This document shows, piece by piece, positions 51,809 through 61,355 of a DNA stretch of 64,000 nucleotides. This stretch comes from Chryseobacterium sp. Leaf404 (GTDB lineage: Bacteria; Bacteroidota; Bacteroidia; Flavobacteriales; Weeksellaceae): NCBI RefSeq assembly GCF_001424145.1, contig NZ_LMQM01000004.1:1-64000 (forward strand). The letters run 5' to 3'. Position 1 is the first letter of the stretch. Each line of letters opens with the position of its first letter. The notes under the pieces were generated by a model, which did not search any database, was not told the DNA's origin, and saw only the letters and a program-made list of their open reading frames with translations. The translations under genes were made by a program, and so were the position numbers.

Positions 51809-52924
51809 ATGTCATATATCACTTTAAATACCAGTAAATTACATCATAACTATAATTATCTTAATCAGCTTTTCGAAGAACACCACATAGAATGGGCTGT
51901 AGTGGCAAAACTGCTCTGCGGAAATGAAAAGTTTCTGAAATGTCTTTTAAAAATCTGCGACAAGGAATTCTGTGATTCACGTTTAACCAATTTGTGTCAC
52001 ATCAAAGAACTTTCACCCAAAACACAGACGGTTTATATAAAACCACCCGCAAAAAGATTAGCCGAAAGCATTGTAAAATATGCAGATGTGAGTTTCAATA
52101 CTGAACTGGATACCATCAAAGCACTTTCTGAAGAAGCCATCAATCAAAAAAAGATTCACAAAATTGTGATCATGGTGGAAATGGGAGAATTAAGAGAAGG
52201 AATAATGGCCAAAAATCTTCCACAGTTCTATGGCGAGGCCAAAAAAATCCCAAACATAGAAATTGTGGGAATTGGTACCAACCTCAACTGTCTTAACGGA
52301 ATACTTCCGGATGAAAAAAAACTCATCAAACTCAACCGTTTCAAAGAAATTACCGAAGAAATCCATCAGACGAAAATTCCATTTATATCGGCAGGCTCAT
52401 CGGTGACCATTCCGCTTATTTTTAAAGATAAAATTCCCGAAGGAATCAATCATTTCAGAGTGGGCGAAACTTTGTTCTTCGGAACAGATGTTTACAACGA
52501 TTCTGTCATCAGCGAAATGTATCAGGATGTATTTAAACTGACTGCAGAAATTATTGAAATTGTTGAAAAACCAATGATTCCAGCAGGTGATGCAGGAACC
52601 AACCTGACTGGAGAAATGCCTCAGCATGATCGCACGAAAAAAGGCAGGACTTCTTTTCGCGCCATTGTTGATGTCGGAATCCTTGATGTTGATATCAGAC
52701 ATATCGAGCCACTTTCTTCAGGAATTGAAATTATCGGGGCGAGTTCAGATATGATGATTCTGGATCTTGCGACCAACGAACGCGATTATCACGTGGGAGA
52801 CAATATTGATTTCAGCATGAATTATATGGCCGTTCTGCGGGCGATGAATTCAGAATACATTGATAAGGTTGTTGAACATAAAATCAATGCACGTCAATTT
52901 AAAATACTTGAAAACAGCAACTAA
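51809..52924 (+). CDS. Alanine/ornithine racemase-like PLP enzyme (fold III)
   Basis: A 371-residue PLP enzyme with the alanine-racemase N-terminal barrel: MSYITLNTSKLHHNYNYL, then VVAKLLCGN with the PLP Lys33, and DSRLTNLCHIKEL. The middle has MVEMGELREGI, GIGTNLNCL and ISAGSSVTIPL, as in the Orr-type ornithine racemase family rather than classical Alr. The C-terminal beta domain is present (VDVGILDVDIRHIEP). Substrate identity (ornithine, lysine or other) is open. Last gene of the Usp-GNAT-racemase operon; a terminator follows. Confidence 0.82.
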   Translation: MSYITLNTSKLHHNYNYLNQLFEEHHIEWAVVAKLLCGNEKFLKCLLKICDKEFCDSRLTNLCHIKELSPKTQTVYIKPPAKRLAESIVKYADVSFNTELDTIKALSEEAINQKKIHKIVIMVEMGELREGIMAKNLPQFYGEAKKIPNIEIVGIGTNLNCLNGILPDEKKLIKLNRFKEITEEIHQTKIPFISAGSSVTIPLIFKDKIPEGINHFRVGETLFFGTDVYNDSVISEMYQDVFKLTAEIIEIVEKPMIPAGDAGTNLTGEMPQHDRTKKGRTSFRAIVDVGILDVDIRHIEPLSSGIEIIGASSDMMILDLATNERDYHVGDNIDFSMNYMAVLRAMNSEYIDKVVEHKINARQFKILENSN

Positions 52925-52945
52925 ATTTTATCTAAATTAACAGAG

Positions 52946-52979
52946 AAAAATACCGCAATTACAATTGTGGTATTTTTTA
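52946..52979 (+). terminator. Terminator of the Usp-GNAT-racemase operon
   Basis: AAAATACCGCAATT and AATTGTGGTATTTT arms with a short loop and T6 tail, about 22 bp past the stop. Confidence 0.8.
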
Positions 52980-53011
52980 TGTATCTGTTTTTAAAACAAA
53001 AATTTTAAATT

Positions 53012-53884
53012 TTGAATCATAATATCCAGTCCCTGACTTTAATCAAACTCAAAGCCCATTCTGCCCTGCGCAATGAGTTTTTGATCATACGATTTGATGA
53101 GTTTGCTGATATAATGCATTCGGATTCGCATCTCAAAAATAAGTTTTTCAGCTTTTTACTTTTCGAAAATGCCGAAGGTTCAATCATGATCGATCGCCAG
53201 GAGTTTGATGTGAAACCCCAAAAGTTCTTTTTTATCAATTACAATCAGGTTTACCATTTTAAAAACATTCGATGCAGTGTAGGATTTGTTCTGATGTTTA
53301 CACGGTCGTTTTACAATTATGTCTACACCGGAAATAAAGTGATTAAAAGTGATAACGCACTCAGCTACGTTTCACCTTATATTATCTTGTCTGAAGAACA
53401 TTTTGCAGATCTCAGCAGAACATTTGAAGAGCTTCAGAAAGAGTATTTAAAAAGTAAACTTTTAAGAAAAGAAATTATCTGTCTCCTGCTCAAAGTATTT
53501 GTTTTAAAATATATCCGCAGTTCAGACAAAAAAAACAAAATTGAACGGTCTGTTGATCACAAAAAACAGATAGTGGAGGATTTCAGCAATTTGGTTAACC
53601 GACATTTCAAAGAATTAAAAACCACTTCCCAATATGCTGCAAAACTGAATATCACAGCCAATTATCTCAATGTGTTGATTAAAGAAAATCTAGATATTCC
53701 GGCAGGTCAGTTCATTAAAAACAGAGTCATTCTGGAGGCTGAGAGACTGCTGCTTCACACTACTTTATCCGTTACAGAAATATCTTATGAATTGGGCTTC
53801 GGGGATAATTCTCATTTTGGAAAATACTTTAAATCTGCTACGAACTATGCTCCCGCGAAATACCGCTTAATGAAAACAGAATAG
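53012..53884 (+). CDS. AraC family transcriptional regulator (TTG start)
   Basis: A 290-residue regulator. The start is TTG at 53012; an in-frame TAA lies two codons upstream and the first ATG is 34 codons in, so TTG best fits the domain length. The N-terminal half is cupin-like (FLLFENAEGSIMIDRQEFDVKPQKFFFINYNQVYHFKNIRC). The HTH pair is TTSQYAAKLNITANYLNVLIKENLDIPAGQFI and LSVTEISYELGFGDNSHFGKYFKSATNYAPAKYR. It follows the racemase operon on the same strand after a terminator. Confidence 0.87.
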   Translation: MNHNIQSLTLIKLKAHSALRNEFLIIRFDEFADIMHSDSHLKNKFFSFLLFENAEGSIMIDRQEFDVKPQKFFFINYNQVYHFKNIRCSVGFVLMFTRSFYNYVYTGNKVIKSDNALSYVSPYIILSEEHFADLSRTFEELQKEYLKSKLLRKEIICLLLKVFVLKYIRSSDKKNKIERSVDHKKQIVEDFSNLVNRHFKELKTTSQYAAKLNITANYLNVLIKENLDIPAGQFIKNRVILEAERLLLHTTLSVTEISYELGFGDNSHFGKYFKSATNYAPAKYRLMKTE

Positions 53885-54116
53885 TTCTAATTTTAATAAT
53901 ACTCTTTAAAAATAAAAAAAAAATTTATCTGATGACAAATCCTTTTGATTTCTATTCGACATAAAAACTGTCAGCTGAATCTTACTTCAGGTCTAGTCCA
54001 TACCTTCATGAATTTCATTCACATAAGTTTCATACTGAAATATGGTTCGGTTTTTCAGATTTTTTCTCCAGATTTTCACAGGTGAATATTTTAATTTTAA
54101 AAATTTCAGCCTAAAG

Positions 54117-54155
54117 AAAAACCGCTACAGACATTCGTCCATAGCGGTTTTATAT
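54117..54155 (-). terminator. Terminator downstream of dnaK
   Basis: AAAACCGCTA and TAGCGGTTTT arms around a loop of about 14 bases, T-rich on both strands, about 30 bp past the dnaK stop. Confidence 0.8.
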
Positions 54156-54183
54156 GTTTTTACTAATTAATACTAATCAATAA

Positions 54184-56073
54184 TTACTTCACTTCTTCAA
54201 AATCTGCATCCTGAACATCTTCTGCTCCGTTTGCATTACCTTGAGTCTGTTGAGCTCCTGCATCAGCTCCCTGACCCTGAGCGTACATCTCTTCAGATGC
54301 TGCCATCCATGCCGCGTCTAAAGCTTCAGTTTTGGCTTTTACTTCGTCTCCGTTTTTAGCTTCGAAAGCAGTTTTCAATTCTGCGTGAGCAGTTTCGATG
54401 GCTGCTTTTTTGTCTGCAGATAATTTATCACCAAATTCTTTAAGCTGTTTTTCAGTCTGGAAGATCAATCCGTCAGCTTTGTTGAAGATTTCTACTTCCT
54501 CTTTTCTTTTCGCATCAGAAGCAGAGTTTTCCTGAGCTTCTTTTTTCATTCTTTCGATTTCTTCTTCAGAAAGACCTGAAGATGCCTGAATTTTGATAGA
54601 CTGCTCTTTACCAGTTCCTTTATCTTTAGCAGAAACGCTCAGGATTCCGTTGGCATCGATATCGAAAGTTACTTCAATCTGAGGAACTCCTCTCTGTGCT
54701 GGTGGAATATCTGTTAAATCAAATTTACCAATTTCTTTATTGTCGTTAAACATTGGTCTTTCACCCTGTCCTACTCTGATGCTTACAGCAGGCTGATTGT
54801 CAGACGCTGTAGAGAAAATTTCAGATTTTTTAGTTGGGATTGTTGTGTTTGCATCAATTAATTTTGTGAAAACAGACCCCATCGTTTCAATACCTAAAGA
54901 AAGTGGCGTAACATCTAATAAAAGAACGTCTGTAACGTCTCCTGTTAAAACTCCACCCTGGATGGCTGCTCCAATAGCAACAACCTCGTCTGGGTTTACT
55001 CCTTTAGAAGCTTTTTTACCAAAGAATTTTTCAACCTCTTCCTGAATGATTGGAATTCTTGTAGAACCACCTACCAAAATTACCTCATCGATATCAGAAA
55101 CTGTTAAACCTGCATCTTTCAACGCTTTAGCAACCGGCTCCATAGAACGTCTTACCAAAGAATCAGATAACTGCTCAAATTTAGCTTTAGTTAAAGTCTT
55201 CACCAGGTGCTTAGGACCTGTAGCTGTAGCTGTAATATAAGGAAGGTTGATTTCAGTTTGAGGAGAAGAAGACAACTCGATTTTTGCCTTTTCAGCCGCT
55301 TCTTTCAGTCTCTGAAGAGCAATTGCATCACCTTTAAGATCTACGCCTTCTTCAGATTTGAATTCGTCTGCCATCCAGTTGATAATTACATCATCAAAAT
55401 CATCACCTCCTAAGTGCGTATCTCCGTTTGTAGACAATACTTCGAAAACACCATCTCCCAAATCAAGGATAGAGATATCGAAAGTACCACCACCTAAATC
55501 GTAAACAGCAATCTTCTGATCCTTGTGAGACTTGTCCATACCATAAGCTAAAGCAGCTGCTGTAGGCTCATTGATGATTCTTTCTACTTTAAGACCTGCG
55601 ATTTCACCAGCTTCTTTTGTAGCCTGTCTCTGCGCATCGTTAAAGTAAGCAGGAACAGTGATTACCGCTCTTGTTACTTCCTGACCAAGGTAATCTTCAG
55701 CAGTTTTCTTCATTTTCTGAAGCGTCATTGCAGAAATTTCCTGAGGTGTATATTCTCTGTCGTCAATTTTTACCTTTACAGTATCATTGGGTCCGCTTAC
55801 CACTTTGTAAGGTACTCTTGAAATCTCAGAAGCATCATCTTTAAAGTGAGTTCCGATAAATCTTTTGATAGAATATACCGTTTTTGTAGGGTTAGTTACG
55901 GCCTGTCTTTTAGCAGGATCTCCTACTTTTCTTTCTCCGTCTTCTGTGAAAGCCACGATAGACGGCGTTGTTCTTTTTCCTTCTGCGTTAGGGATTACAA
56001 CAGCGTCTTTACCTTCCATTACTGCAACGCAAGAGTTTGTTGTACCTAAATCGATTCCGATTATTTTACTCAT
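54184..56073 (-). CDS. dnaK: Molecular chaperone DnaK (Hsp70)
   Basis: An ATP-dependent chaperone of 629 residues. The actin-like ATPase domain shows [17 protein letters not shown] (residues 5-21), [40 protein letters not shown] and [13 protein letters not shown]. The substrate domain shows [16 protein letters not shown] and [21 protein letters not shown]. The C-terminal lid ends in a Gly/Gln-rich tail and DADFEEVK. grpE and dnaJ are not adjacent. The upstream region has a sigma-54-like element and a TGTCA direct repeat, not the usual -33/-7 promoter. Confidence 0.97.
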   Translation of the reverse strand: MSKIIGIDLGTTNSCVAVMEGKDAVVIPNAEGKRTTPSIVAFTEDGERKVGDPAKRQAVTNPTKTVYSIKRFIGTHFKDDASEISRVPYKVVSGPNDTVKVKIDDREYTPQEISAMTLQKMKKTAEDYLGQEVTRAVITVPAYFNDAQRQATKEAGEIAGLKVERIINEPTAAALAYGMDKSHKDQKIAVYDLGGGTFDISILDLGDGVFEVLSTNGDTHLGGDDFDDVIINWMADEFKSEEGVDLKGDAIALQRLKEAAEKAKIELSSSPQTEINLPYITATATGPKHLVKTLTKAKFEQLSDSLVRRSMEPVAKALKDAGLTVSDIDEVILVGGSTRIPIIQEEVEKFFGKKASKGVNPDEVVAIGAAIQGGVLTGDVTDVLLLDVTPLSLGIETMGSVFTKLIDANTTIPTKKSEIFSTASDNQPAVSIRVGQGERPMFNDNKEIGKFDLTDIPPAQRGVPQIEVTFDIDANGILSVSAKDKGTGKEQSIKIQASSGLSEEEIERMKKEAQENSASDAKRKEEVEIFNKADGLIFQTEKQLKEFGDKLSADKKAAIETAHAELKTAFEAKNGDEVKAKTEALDAAWMAASEEMYAQGQGADAGAQQTQGNANGAEDVQDADFEEVK

Positions 56074-56120
56074 AATATTTATTTTTTTCTAATTTTGAAT
56101 TCTAATAACACTCTCACTTT

Positions 56121-56162
56121 CTCAATATTTATACCATTGGATTTTTTATGACAAATTGACAG
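56121..56162 (-). promoter_or_regulatory. Sigma-54-like promoter and TGTCA repeat upstream of dnaK
   Basis: On the minus strand TGGTATAAATATTGAG (56136 to 56121) aligns with the sigma-54 pattern TGGCAC-N5-TTGC: GG at -24 and TTG at -12 with correct spacing, but GA instead of GC at -12. Just upstream is CTGTCAATTTGTCAT (56162 to 56148), a direct TGTCA/TGTCA repeat. The predicted transcript start is about 35-40 bp before the ATG. Confidence 0.5.
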
Positions 56163-56354
56163 TTTTGGTTTCTTTAAATTGAAATTGAGACAAATTTTAA
56201 GTGGACTAGTTTTAAAATGACAGTGATAACGCTGTTTTTAAACCCCAAAAGAGACAAAGAATTAGATTTAATTTTTAGTTGCTTAAAAGTTTTCAAAATA
56301 TTTTACTTGAATTTTTATTGTTTGGAGTTAATGAATTATTTGTTTACTTAAAAA

Positions 56355-56383
56355 CGCTTCGACGGGCTCAGCGTGACATCGCT
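56355..56383. repeat. CTTCGACGGGCTCAG intergenic word (family D)
   Basis: CGCTTCGACGGGCTCAGCGT followed by GACATCGCT, in the otherwise gene-free 424-bp spacer between dnaK and ppk. It is related to the word at 16469. Confidence 0.65.
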
Positions 56384-56497
56384 AAAATCCCAGTTACACA
56401 ACATTTTTCTTCAACTAAAAATTTAATTAAGAATTAACTTAAGAATCAAAAAAAAGACTGGTTTTATTAGTATTTTTGAGAAATTTTATACACAAAT

Positions 56498-58570
56498 ATG
56501 TCATTACATTTTAATCCCAGAGATGTTACCTGGTTAGCATTTAACGAAAGAGTTTTACAGGAAGCAATGGACGAAAACGTGCCTCTACACCTCAGAATAC
56601 GTTTTTTAGGGATCTTTTCAAATAATCTGGATGAATTTTTCCGTGTACGAGTTGCAGGTCTGAAACGTGCGATGGATTTTAAAGAAAAAGTAATCGCCGA
56701 ATCTTTTTATCAGCCACCTTCAAAAATTCTTCAGAGAATTAATGAAATCGTGATCACCCAACAGGCTGATTTTGATAAAACCTGGAAGAAAATTCAGGTG
56801 GAAATGGCAGAACAGAAAGTTTTTATAAAGACCTCTAAAAATCTATCGGCCAGACAGAAAGAGTTTGTGAGACAATATTTCGACGAAGTAGTAGAATCCA
56901 ATGTAATCCCGATTCTTCTTCAAGAAAATACGCCAATGCCTTACATGAGAGACAAAAGTCTGTATCTGGGCGTTGCCATGAGAAAAAAAGACTGGCATTA
57001 CCACAGCAACTACGCTATTATTGAGATTCCGTCGCGTTTTGTGGGAAGATTTGTGCTGCTGCCAACGGAAGATTCAGAAGAAAAAAATGTGATGCTGCTG
57101 GAAGACGTAATCACATTCAATTTACCACATATTTTCTCTTATTTTGGCTACGACGAGTTTTCTGCCAACTCATTTAAAGTGACAAAAGATGCTGAGATGG
57201 ATATTGATAACGACATCCGAACCAACTTTGCAGAAAAAATAGAAAAAGGCCTTAAAAACAGGCGGAAAGGGAAGCCGACCCGTTTTGTTTTCGATAAAGA
57301 TATGGACAAAGCGATGCTTGAACTGCTTATCCGGAAATTGAATTTAAGCAAGAAAGACAGCATTATTCCCGGTGGAAAAATCCATAATTTCAAACATTTT
57401 ATGGACTTCCCTGATGTTTTTGAATACTATAAAAAACCGGTGGAGCGCACTTCTTTCACCCATCAGGCTTTTGAACACGGCGAAAGAGTGACCGATGTTA
57501 TTTTGAAAAAAGACGTCCTTCTGAGTTTCCCATACCACACTTACACACCCGTGATTGATCTTCTGCGTGAAGCGGCAATGGATCCGGACGTAAAATCTAT
57601 TCAGATTACGGCATACCGTTTGGCGAGCAATTCAAAAATCAGTAATGCCTTGATTTATGCTGCCAGAAATGGAAAAGATGTAACGGTAATGCTGGAACTG
57701 CAGGCGAGATTTGATGAAGAATCAAACCTGAAATGGAAAGAAATGTTTGAGCCCGAAGGAATAACTGTTTTGATAGGAATTCCTAATAAAAAAGTTCACG
57801 CAAAACTGTGTATCATTAAGAAACGTGTAAGCAATAAAACCTTACAGTACGGCTTTGTGAGCACCGGAAACTTTAACGAGAAAACTGCAAGAATTTACGG
57901 TGATCATTTAATTATGACCTCAGACCGCGGAATTATGGCTGACATCAACAAAGTTTTCACCGTTCTTAAAAAACCAAAAGAAGATTATCTTCCTGTATTG
58001 AAAACCTGTAAAAATCTGATGGTTTGTCCGCAGTTTATGCGTGAAAAAATCGTACATCACATCGATAAAGAAATTGAGGAAGCCAAAGCTGGAAGAAAAG
58101 CTGAAATGATTATTAAAGCCAATTCTGTAAGTGACCGCGCTTTAATTTTGAAAATGTATGAAGCGGCAGAAGCCGGTGTGGTCATCAGAGTAATTGTACG
58201 TGGAATTTACTGTGCCATTAATCAGAAAGAGTTTAAACAGAAAATAAAGGCCATCAGCATTGTAGATGAGTATCTTGAGCATGCCAGAGTGATGTATTTT
58301 TACAACAAAGGTGCTGAAGATATGTACATTTCGTCTGCCGACTGGATGAACCGAAATCTGGATTACAGAATTGAAGCCGCAGCAAAAATTACGGATAAAG
58401 GTCTGAAAAAGGAGCTGAAAGATATTTTGGATATTCAGTTAAGAGACAATGTAAAAGCAAGAATTTTAGATAAAAAACTGAGCAACGAATACATCAGCAA
58501 TGATGAAAAAGAATGCCGCTCTCAGATTGAAACGTATAAATATCTGAAGGCGAAAACGGGTGGAAAATAA
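56498..58570 (+). CDS. ppk1: Polyphosphate kinase 1
   Basis: Reversibly polymerises the ATP gamma-phosphate into polyphosphate. The 690-residue protein has the four PPK1 domains: N-terminal HFNPRDVTWLAFNERVLQEA and FLGIFSNNLDEFFRVRVAGL; the head domain; and the phospholipase-D-like catalytic halves with IQITAYRLASNSKISNALIYAARNGKDVTVMLEL, VHAKLCIIKKR (autophosphorylated His) and YGFVSTGNFNEKTARIYGDH. The end shows YISSADWMNRNLDYRIE. A TATTTTTG element 20 bp upstream is a possible -7. ppx follows 356 bp downstream. Confidence 0.95.
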   Translation: MSLHFNPRDVTWLAFNERVLQEAMDENVPLHLRIRFLGIFSNNLDEFFRVRVAGLKRAMDFKEKVIAESFYQPPSKILQRINEIVITQQADFDKTWKKIQVEMAEQKVFIKTSKNLSARQKEFVRQYFDEVVESNVIPILLQENTPMPYMRDKSLYLGVAMRKKDWHYHSNYAIIEIPSRFVGRFVLLPTEDSEEKNVMLLEDVITFNLPHIFSYFGYDEFSANSFKVTKDAEMDIDNDIRTNFAEKIEKGLKNRRKGKPTRFVFDKDMDKAMLELLIRKLNLSKKDSIIPGGKIHNFKHFMDFPDVFEYYKKPVERTSFTHQAFEHGERVTDVILKKDVLLSFPYHTYTPVIDLLREAAMDPDVKSIQITAYRLASNSKISNALIYAARNGKDVTVMLELQARFDEESNLKWKEMFEPEGITVLIGIPNKKVHAKLCIIKKRVSNKTLQYGFVSTGNFNEKTARIYGDHLIMTSDRGIMADINKVFTVLKKPKEDYLPVLKTCKNLMVCPQFMREKIVHHIDKEIEEAKAGRKAEMIIKANSVSDRALILKMYEAAEAGVVIRVIVRGIYCAINQKEFKQKIKAISIVDEYLEHARVMYFYNKGAEDMYISSADWMNRNLDYRIEAAAKITDKGLKKELKDILDIQLRDNVKARILDKKLSNEYISNDEKECRSQIETYKYLKAKTGGK

Positions 58571-58620
58571 AATTTAGTATTCTCCGCTTAAAAAGCTTTA
58601 TTTAAATCAATTTTAGGCAA

Positions 58621-58680
58621 AATTTTCAAGGCATTTTTCTTTTCCCCAACCCTAGAGGGTGGAAAAATGACTTGAAAATT
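58621..58680. repeat. Hairpin half of repeat family A (solo)
   Basis: AATTTTCAAGGCATTTTTC and GAAAAATGACTTGAAAATT arms around CCAACCCTAGAGGGTGG: the first hairpin of the family A element without its ends. It lies 50 bp after the ppk stop. Confidence 0.7.
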
Positions 58681-58706
58681 TCATCGAAACGAGTATCATA
58701 ATCACA

Positions 58707-58773
58707 ACGCTTCGGGAAGCTCAGCTTGACGACGCTAAGTTAAACGGTGTCAGGCTGAGCCTGTCGAAGCCTC
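58707..58773. repeat. Inverted pair of family D words forming a hairpin
   Basis: GCTTCGGGAAGCTCAGCTTG (from 58709) and GGCTGAGCCTGTCGAAGC (from 58753) face each other across about 20 bp and can pair over most of their length. It lies between ppk and ppx. Confidence 0.7.
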
Positions 58774-58926
58774 CATTTTCAATTCAACTTAATTTTTGAG
58801 ACCATGGTTGAAATTGCTTTTAAATGCGTCAAATCAACCATTAAAAATTAATTTTTGTAAATTCGGACTTTAAAATTACTTTATTTTAAATTAAACAACT
58901 GAAAATCAATAAAATACAATCTAAAA

Positions 58927-59811
58927 ATGATCATTGCAGCGATAGACATAGGAAGTAATGCAGCCCGACTTTTAATCAACGAGGTGAAAATTCAAAACGG
59001 GAAACCGGAATTTATTAAATTAAATCTCCTGCGAATTCCTCTGCGATTGGGAATGGACGTATTCACCCTTGGAAAAATTGGTGAGGAGCGTGAAAAAATG
59101 GTCTTGGATTCAATGAAAATTTTCAGTGACCTGATGAAAGTCTATAAAGTTGAACATTACAGAGCCTGCGCCACCAGTGCAATGCGTGATGCTGAAAACG
59201 GCAAGGAGATTATTGAAAAAGTAAAAAATTACGCTGATCTTTCCATCGAAATTATTTCCGGTGATGAAGAAGCTACTTTGGTTTACGAAAACCACGTTGC
59301 AGAAGGTCTTGACAAAGATTTTGCCTACCTTTATGTAGACGTTGGCGGTGGTTCTACCGAATTAACGTTCTACGAAAATGACAAAATGGTCTACGAAAAA
59401 TCGTTCAACATCGGAACCATCCGACTTCTTAACAATCTCGTGACAGACGACAACTGGAAGGAAATGAAAGAGGAAATTAAGGCCAACATCAGCAGCAAAA
59501 AACAGATTGTCGCCATCGGTTCCGGCGGAAACATCAACAAAGTGTTCTCCATGAGCAAAACCAAAGATGGAAAACCCATGTCCATCGCTTATCTGAAGAA
59601 GGCTTATAAAGAATTCAACGACCTAACGGTTGAGGAAAGAATGACCAAATACGGATTCAGACAGGACAGAGCGGATGTTTTGGTGCACGCCCTGAAAATC
59701 TACAATTTTGTAATGCATTGGGCAGATATCAACAAGATTTTTGTTCCGAAAATTTCTGTAGCGGATGGGTTGATTCATAATATTTATGAGAGGGTTTTGG
59801 GGGAAAACTAA
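58927..59811 (+). CDS. ppx: Ppx/GppA family exopolyphosphatase
   Basis: Hydrolyses terminal phosphates of polyphosphate or pppGpp. The 294-residue single-domain form has the ASKHA-fold motifs IAAIDIGSNAARLLI (residues 3-17), YRACATSAMRDAENG, EIISGDEEATLVYE, YVDVGGGSTELTFY and IVAIGSGGNINKVF. It lacks the C-terminal HD domain of larger Ppx proteins, which is common in Bacteroidota. It lies downstream of ppk on the same strand but is separated by repeats, so a separate promoter is likely. Confidence 0.92.
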   Translation: MIIAAIDIGSNAARLLINEVKIQNGKPEFIKLNLLRIPLRLGMDVFTLGKIGEEREKMVLDSMKIFSDLMKVYKVEHYRACATSAMRDAENGKEIIEKVKNYADLSIEIISGDEEATLVYENHVAEGLDKDFAYLYVDVGGGSTELTFYENDKMVYEKSFNIGTIRLLNNLVTDDNWKEMKEEIKANISSKKQIVAIGSGGNINKVFSMSKTKDGKPMSIAYLKKAYKEFNDLTVEERMTKYGFRQDRADVLVHALKIYNFVMHWADINKIFVPKISVADGLIHNIYERVLGEN

Positions 59812-59850
59812 CCTATTTTTTTTCTTAGCAATTGATGTTAAAATTTAGTT

Positions 59851-60330
59851 ATGCAATCGACAATTTATTTTAAAATTTCCGACGAGGATCTTCCTAATCA
59901 ATCCTTAGCAGTTGTGCATAACAAACATATCAGGAAAAATAGAATCAAGCTCACTAAAAATGAATATGAGGAAACCCGTGTAAGATGGAGTTTATCTAAA
60001 TTACTGAGAAAAACAGTATATAATCCAAATGACTGTGAATTTATTCCGATGTCATCATCTGATATGCTAAGCAACGGATTAAGTAATAACGAAGTCTTGA
60101 AGCATTTAAACTCAGACATATCATTTGATAATTACATCCCTCAAGATAACGACTATCTTAAAATCTGGCAGGAATTTAAACATCCGCAAATGTATAAAAA
60201 ATCAAGACCTTTCATAGAAAATTACATCTCTTTTATTTTCAAAGGTGAATGGCATTGCAATACAGGCTTTGAACATATTGATAATGTGTATGAAGATGTA
60301 TTTGAAGGTGAAGTTTATTTTAGCAAATAA
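59851..60330 (+). CDS. Hypothetical protein (159 aa)
   Basis: A soluble 159-residue protein without signal peptide. Visible features are a basic N-terminal part (HNKHIRKNRIKLTKNEYEETRVRWSLSKLLRK), a Ser-rich turn (PMSSSDMLSNGLSNNE) and an aromatic C-terminus (FIFKGEWHCNTGFEHIDNVYEDVFEGEVYF). I do not recognise a family. It starts 39 bp after ppx and leads two further small genes of similar size, so the three may be a unit acquired together. Confidence 0.6.
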   Translation: MQSTIYFKISDEDLPNQSLAVVHNKHIRKNRIKLTKNEYEETRVRWSLSKLLRKTVYNPNDCEFIPMSSSDMLSNGLSNNEVLKHLNSDISFDNYIPQDNDYLKIWQEFKHPQMYKKSRPFIENYISFIFKGEWHCNTGFEHIDNVYEDVFEGEVYFSK

Positions 60331-60339
60331 TCTCATTTT

Positions 60340-60798
60340 ATGAAAATCGAAATTACCACTTTTGTATTGGCATTCCTATTTGTTGCACTTTCTTGCGAAA
60401 TGAAAAAGAATGATTCGATATCATCACCAGGTAAAATAGAAAGTAAAAAATCCACAATGATGCAAAAAGAAGAAGATAATATTTCTATTCTCAAAAATTC
60501 AATGCTGGAATATATGGAAATCGCAAATCCTTCTTACACCAAAATTGATGTTGAAGAATGTGCAAAGATTCTAAATAATTATGTTTCAGAAATATCAAAT
60601 TCCGGATCGAAAGATGAAGGAATGGAAATCGTAAAAATTACCGTTGAAAAACTCAATAAACTTAATGAAAAATGCGATTTTGAGCTTATCGAAACATCCG
60701 AACGTGAACAAATTGCTGAAATCATTATTTTAGAAAGCAGCAAAAAAGGTTATAATAAACCTGAAGAAGATATAACTGAAGCTTGGAGGGAATGGTAA
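60340..60798 (+). CDS. Hypothetical lipoprotein (152 aa)
   Basis: A lipoprotein with signal FVLAFLFVALSC (lipid Cys at 19), then a Ser/Lys-rich linker and a helical, acidic domain (NSMLEYMEIANPSYTKIDVEECAKILNNYVSEIS; VKITVEKLNKLNEKCDFELIETSEREQIAEIIILESSKKG). Two Cys in the domain might pair. The family is not recognised. It starts 9 bp after the preceding gene, so the two are probably co-transcribed. Confidence 0.62.
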   Translation: MKIEITTFVLAFLFVALSCEMKKNDSISSPGKIESKKSTMMQKEEDNISILKNSMLEYMEIANPSYTKIDVEECAKILNNYVSEISNSGSKDEGMEIVKITVEKLNKLNEKCDFELIETSEREQIAEIIILESSKKGYNKPEEDITEAWREW

Positions 60799-60875
60799 TT
60801 GAATCAATATTTAAAAGTCTACTATATTTAAGTCTGAATTTTCTCTGAGAATAGATTAATTCGTGATATCTACGA

Positions 60876-61355
60876 ATGGATAACAAAGAAAAAAATTCTG
60901 AGGATATGCTTAAAAATAATAAAATTCCTAAAACACAAAAAGAGCTTCGATTGTGGATGGAAGAAAATTGTTACAACTTTCGTGGTTACTCAATATCTCA
61001 AAATGCAATTTCTGAAGGTTTCGGAATTGAAAAATCAGGTGAAAAATTCATTTGGTATTATACCGACTATAACAAAAAAGAGTATTTAAAATATTTCAAG
61101 TCGGAGAGTGATATTGTAGAATATGCTTTCAATCAAATAAAATTAGACAAATGGGCAAAGGCTAATTGTATTGGTTTTGGAAACAGCGAAATTGACAGTA
61201 ATCAACTCGCAGAAATTTTAGATAATTTAAAAATTGAGTATTTTCAAGATACAATTCCATTCTCTGACAAACCTGTTTTCAGAACATTTGTTTTTGGTTG
61301 TGATATAAAAAAGGTAGAATTTTTAAAATCAAAATTTTACGATCATACATTGTAG
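60876..61355 (+). CDS. Hypothetical protein (159 aa), possibly immunity-like
   Basis: A soluble protein with the start MDNKEKNSEDMLKNNKIPKTQKELRLWMEENCYNF. The middle is beta-rich (GYSISQNAISEGFGIEKSGEKFIWYYTDYNKKEYLKYF), followed by ESDIVEYAFNQIKLDKWAKANCIGF, a pattern seen in several small immunity-type proteins of polymorphic toxin loci. The link to any named immunity family is uncertain and no toxin gene is adjacent. It has 78 bp of spacer from the lipoprotein gene. Confidence 0.55.
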   Translation: MDNKEKNSEDMLKNNKIPKTQKELRLWMEENCYNFRGYSISQNAISEGFGIEKSGEKFIWYYTDYNKKEYLKYFKSESDIVEYAFNQIKLDKWAKANCIGFGNSEIDSNQLAEILDNLKIEYFQDTIPFSDKPVFRTFVFGCDIKKVEFLKSKFYDHTL

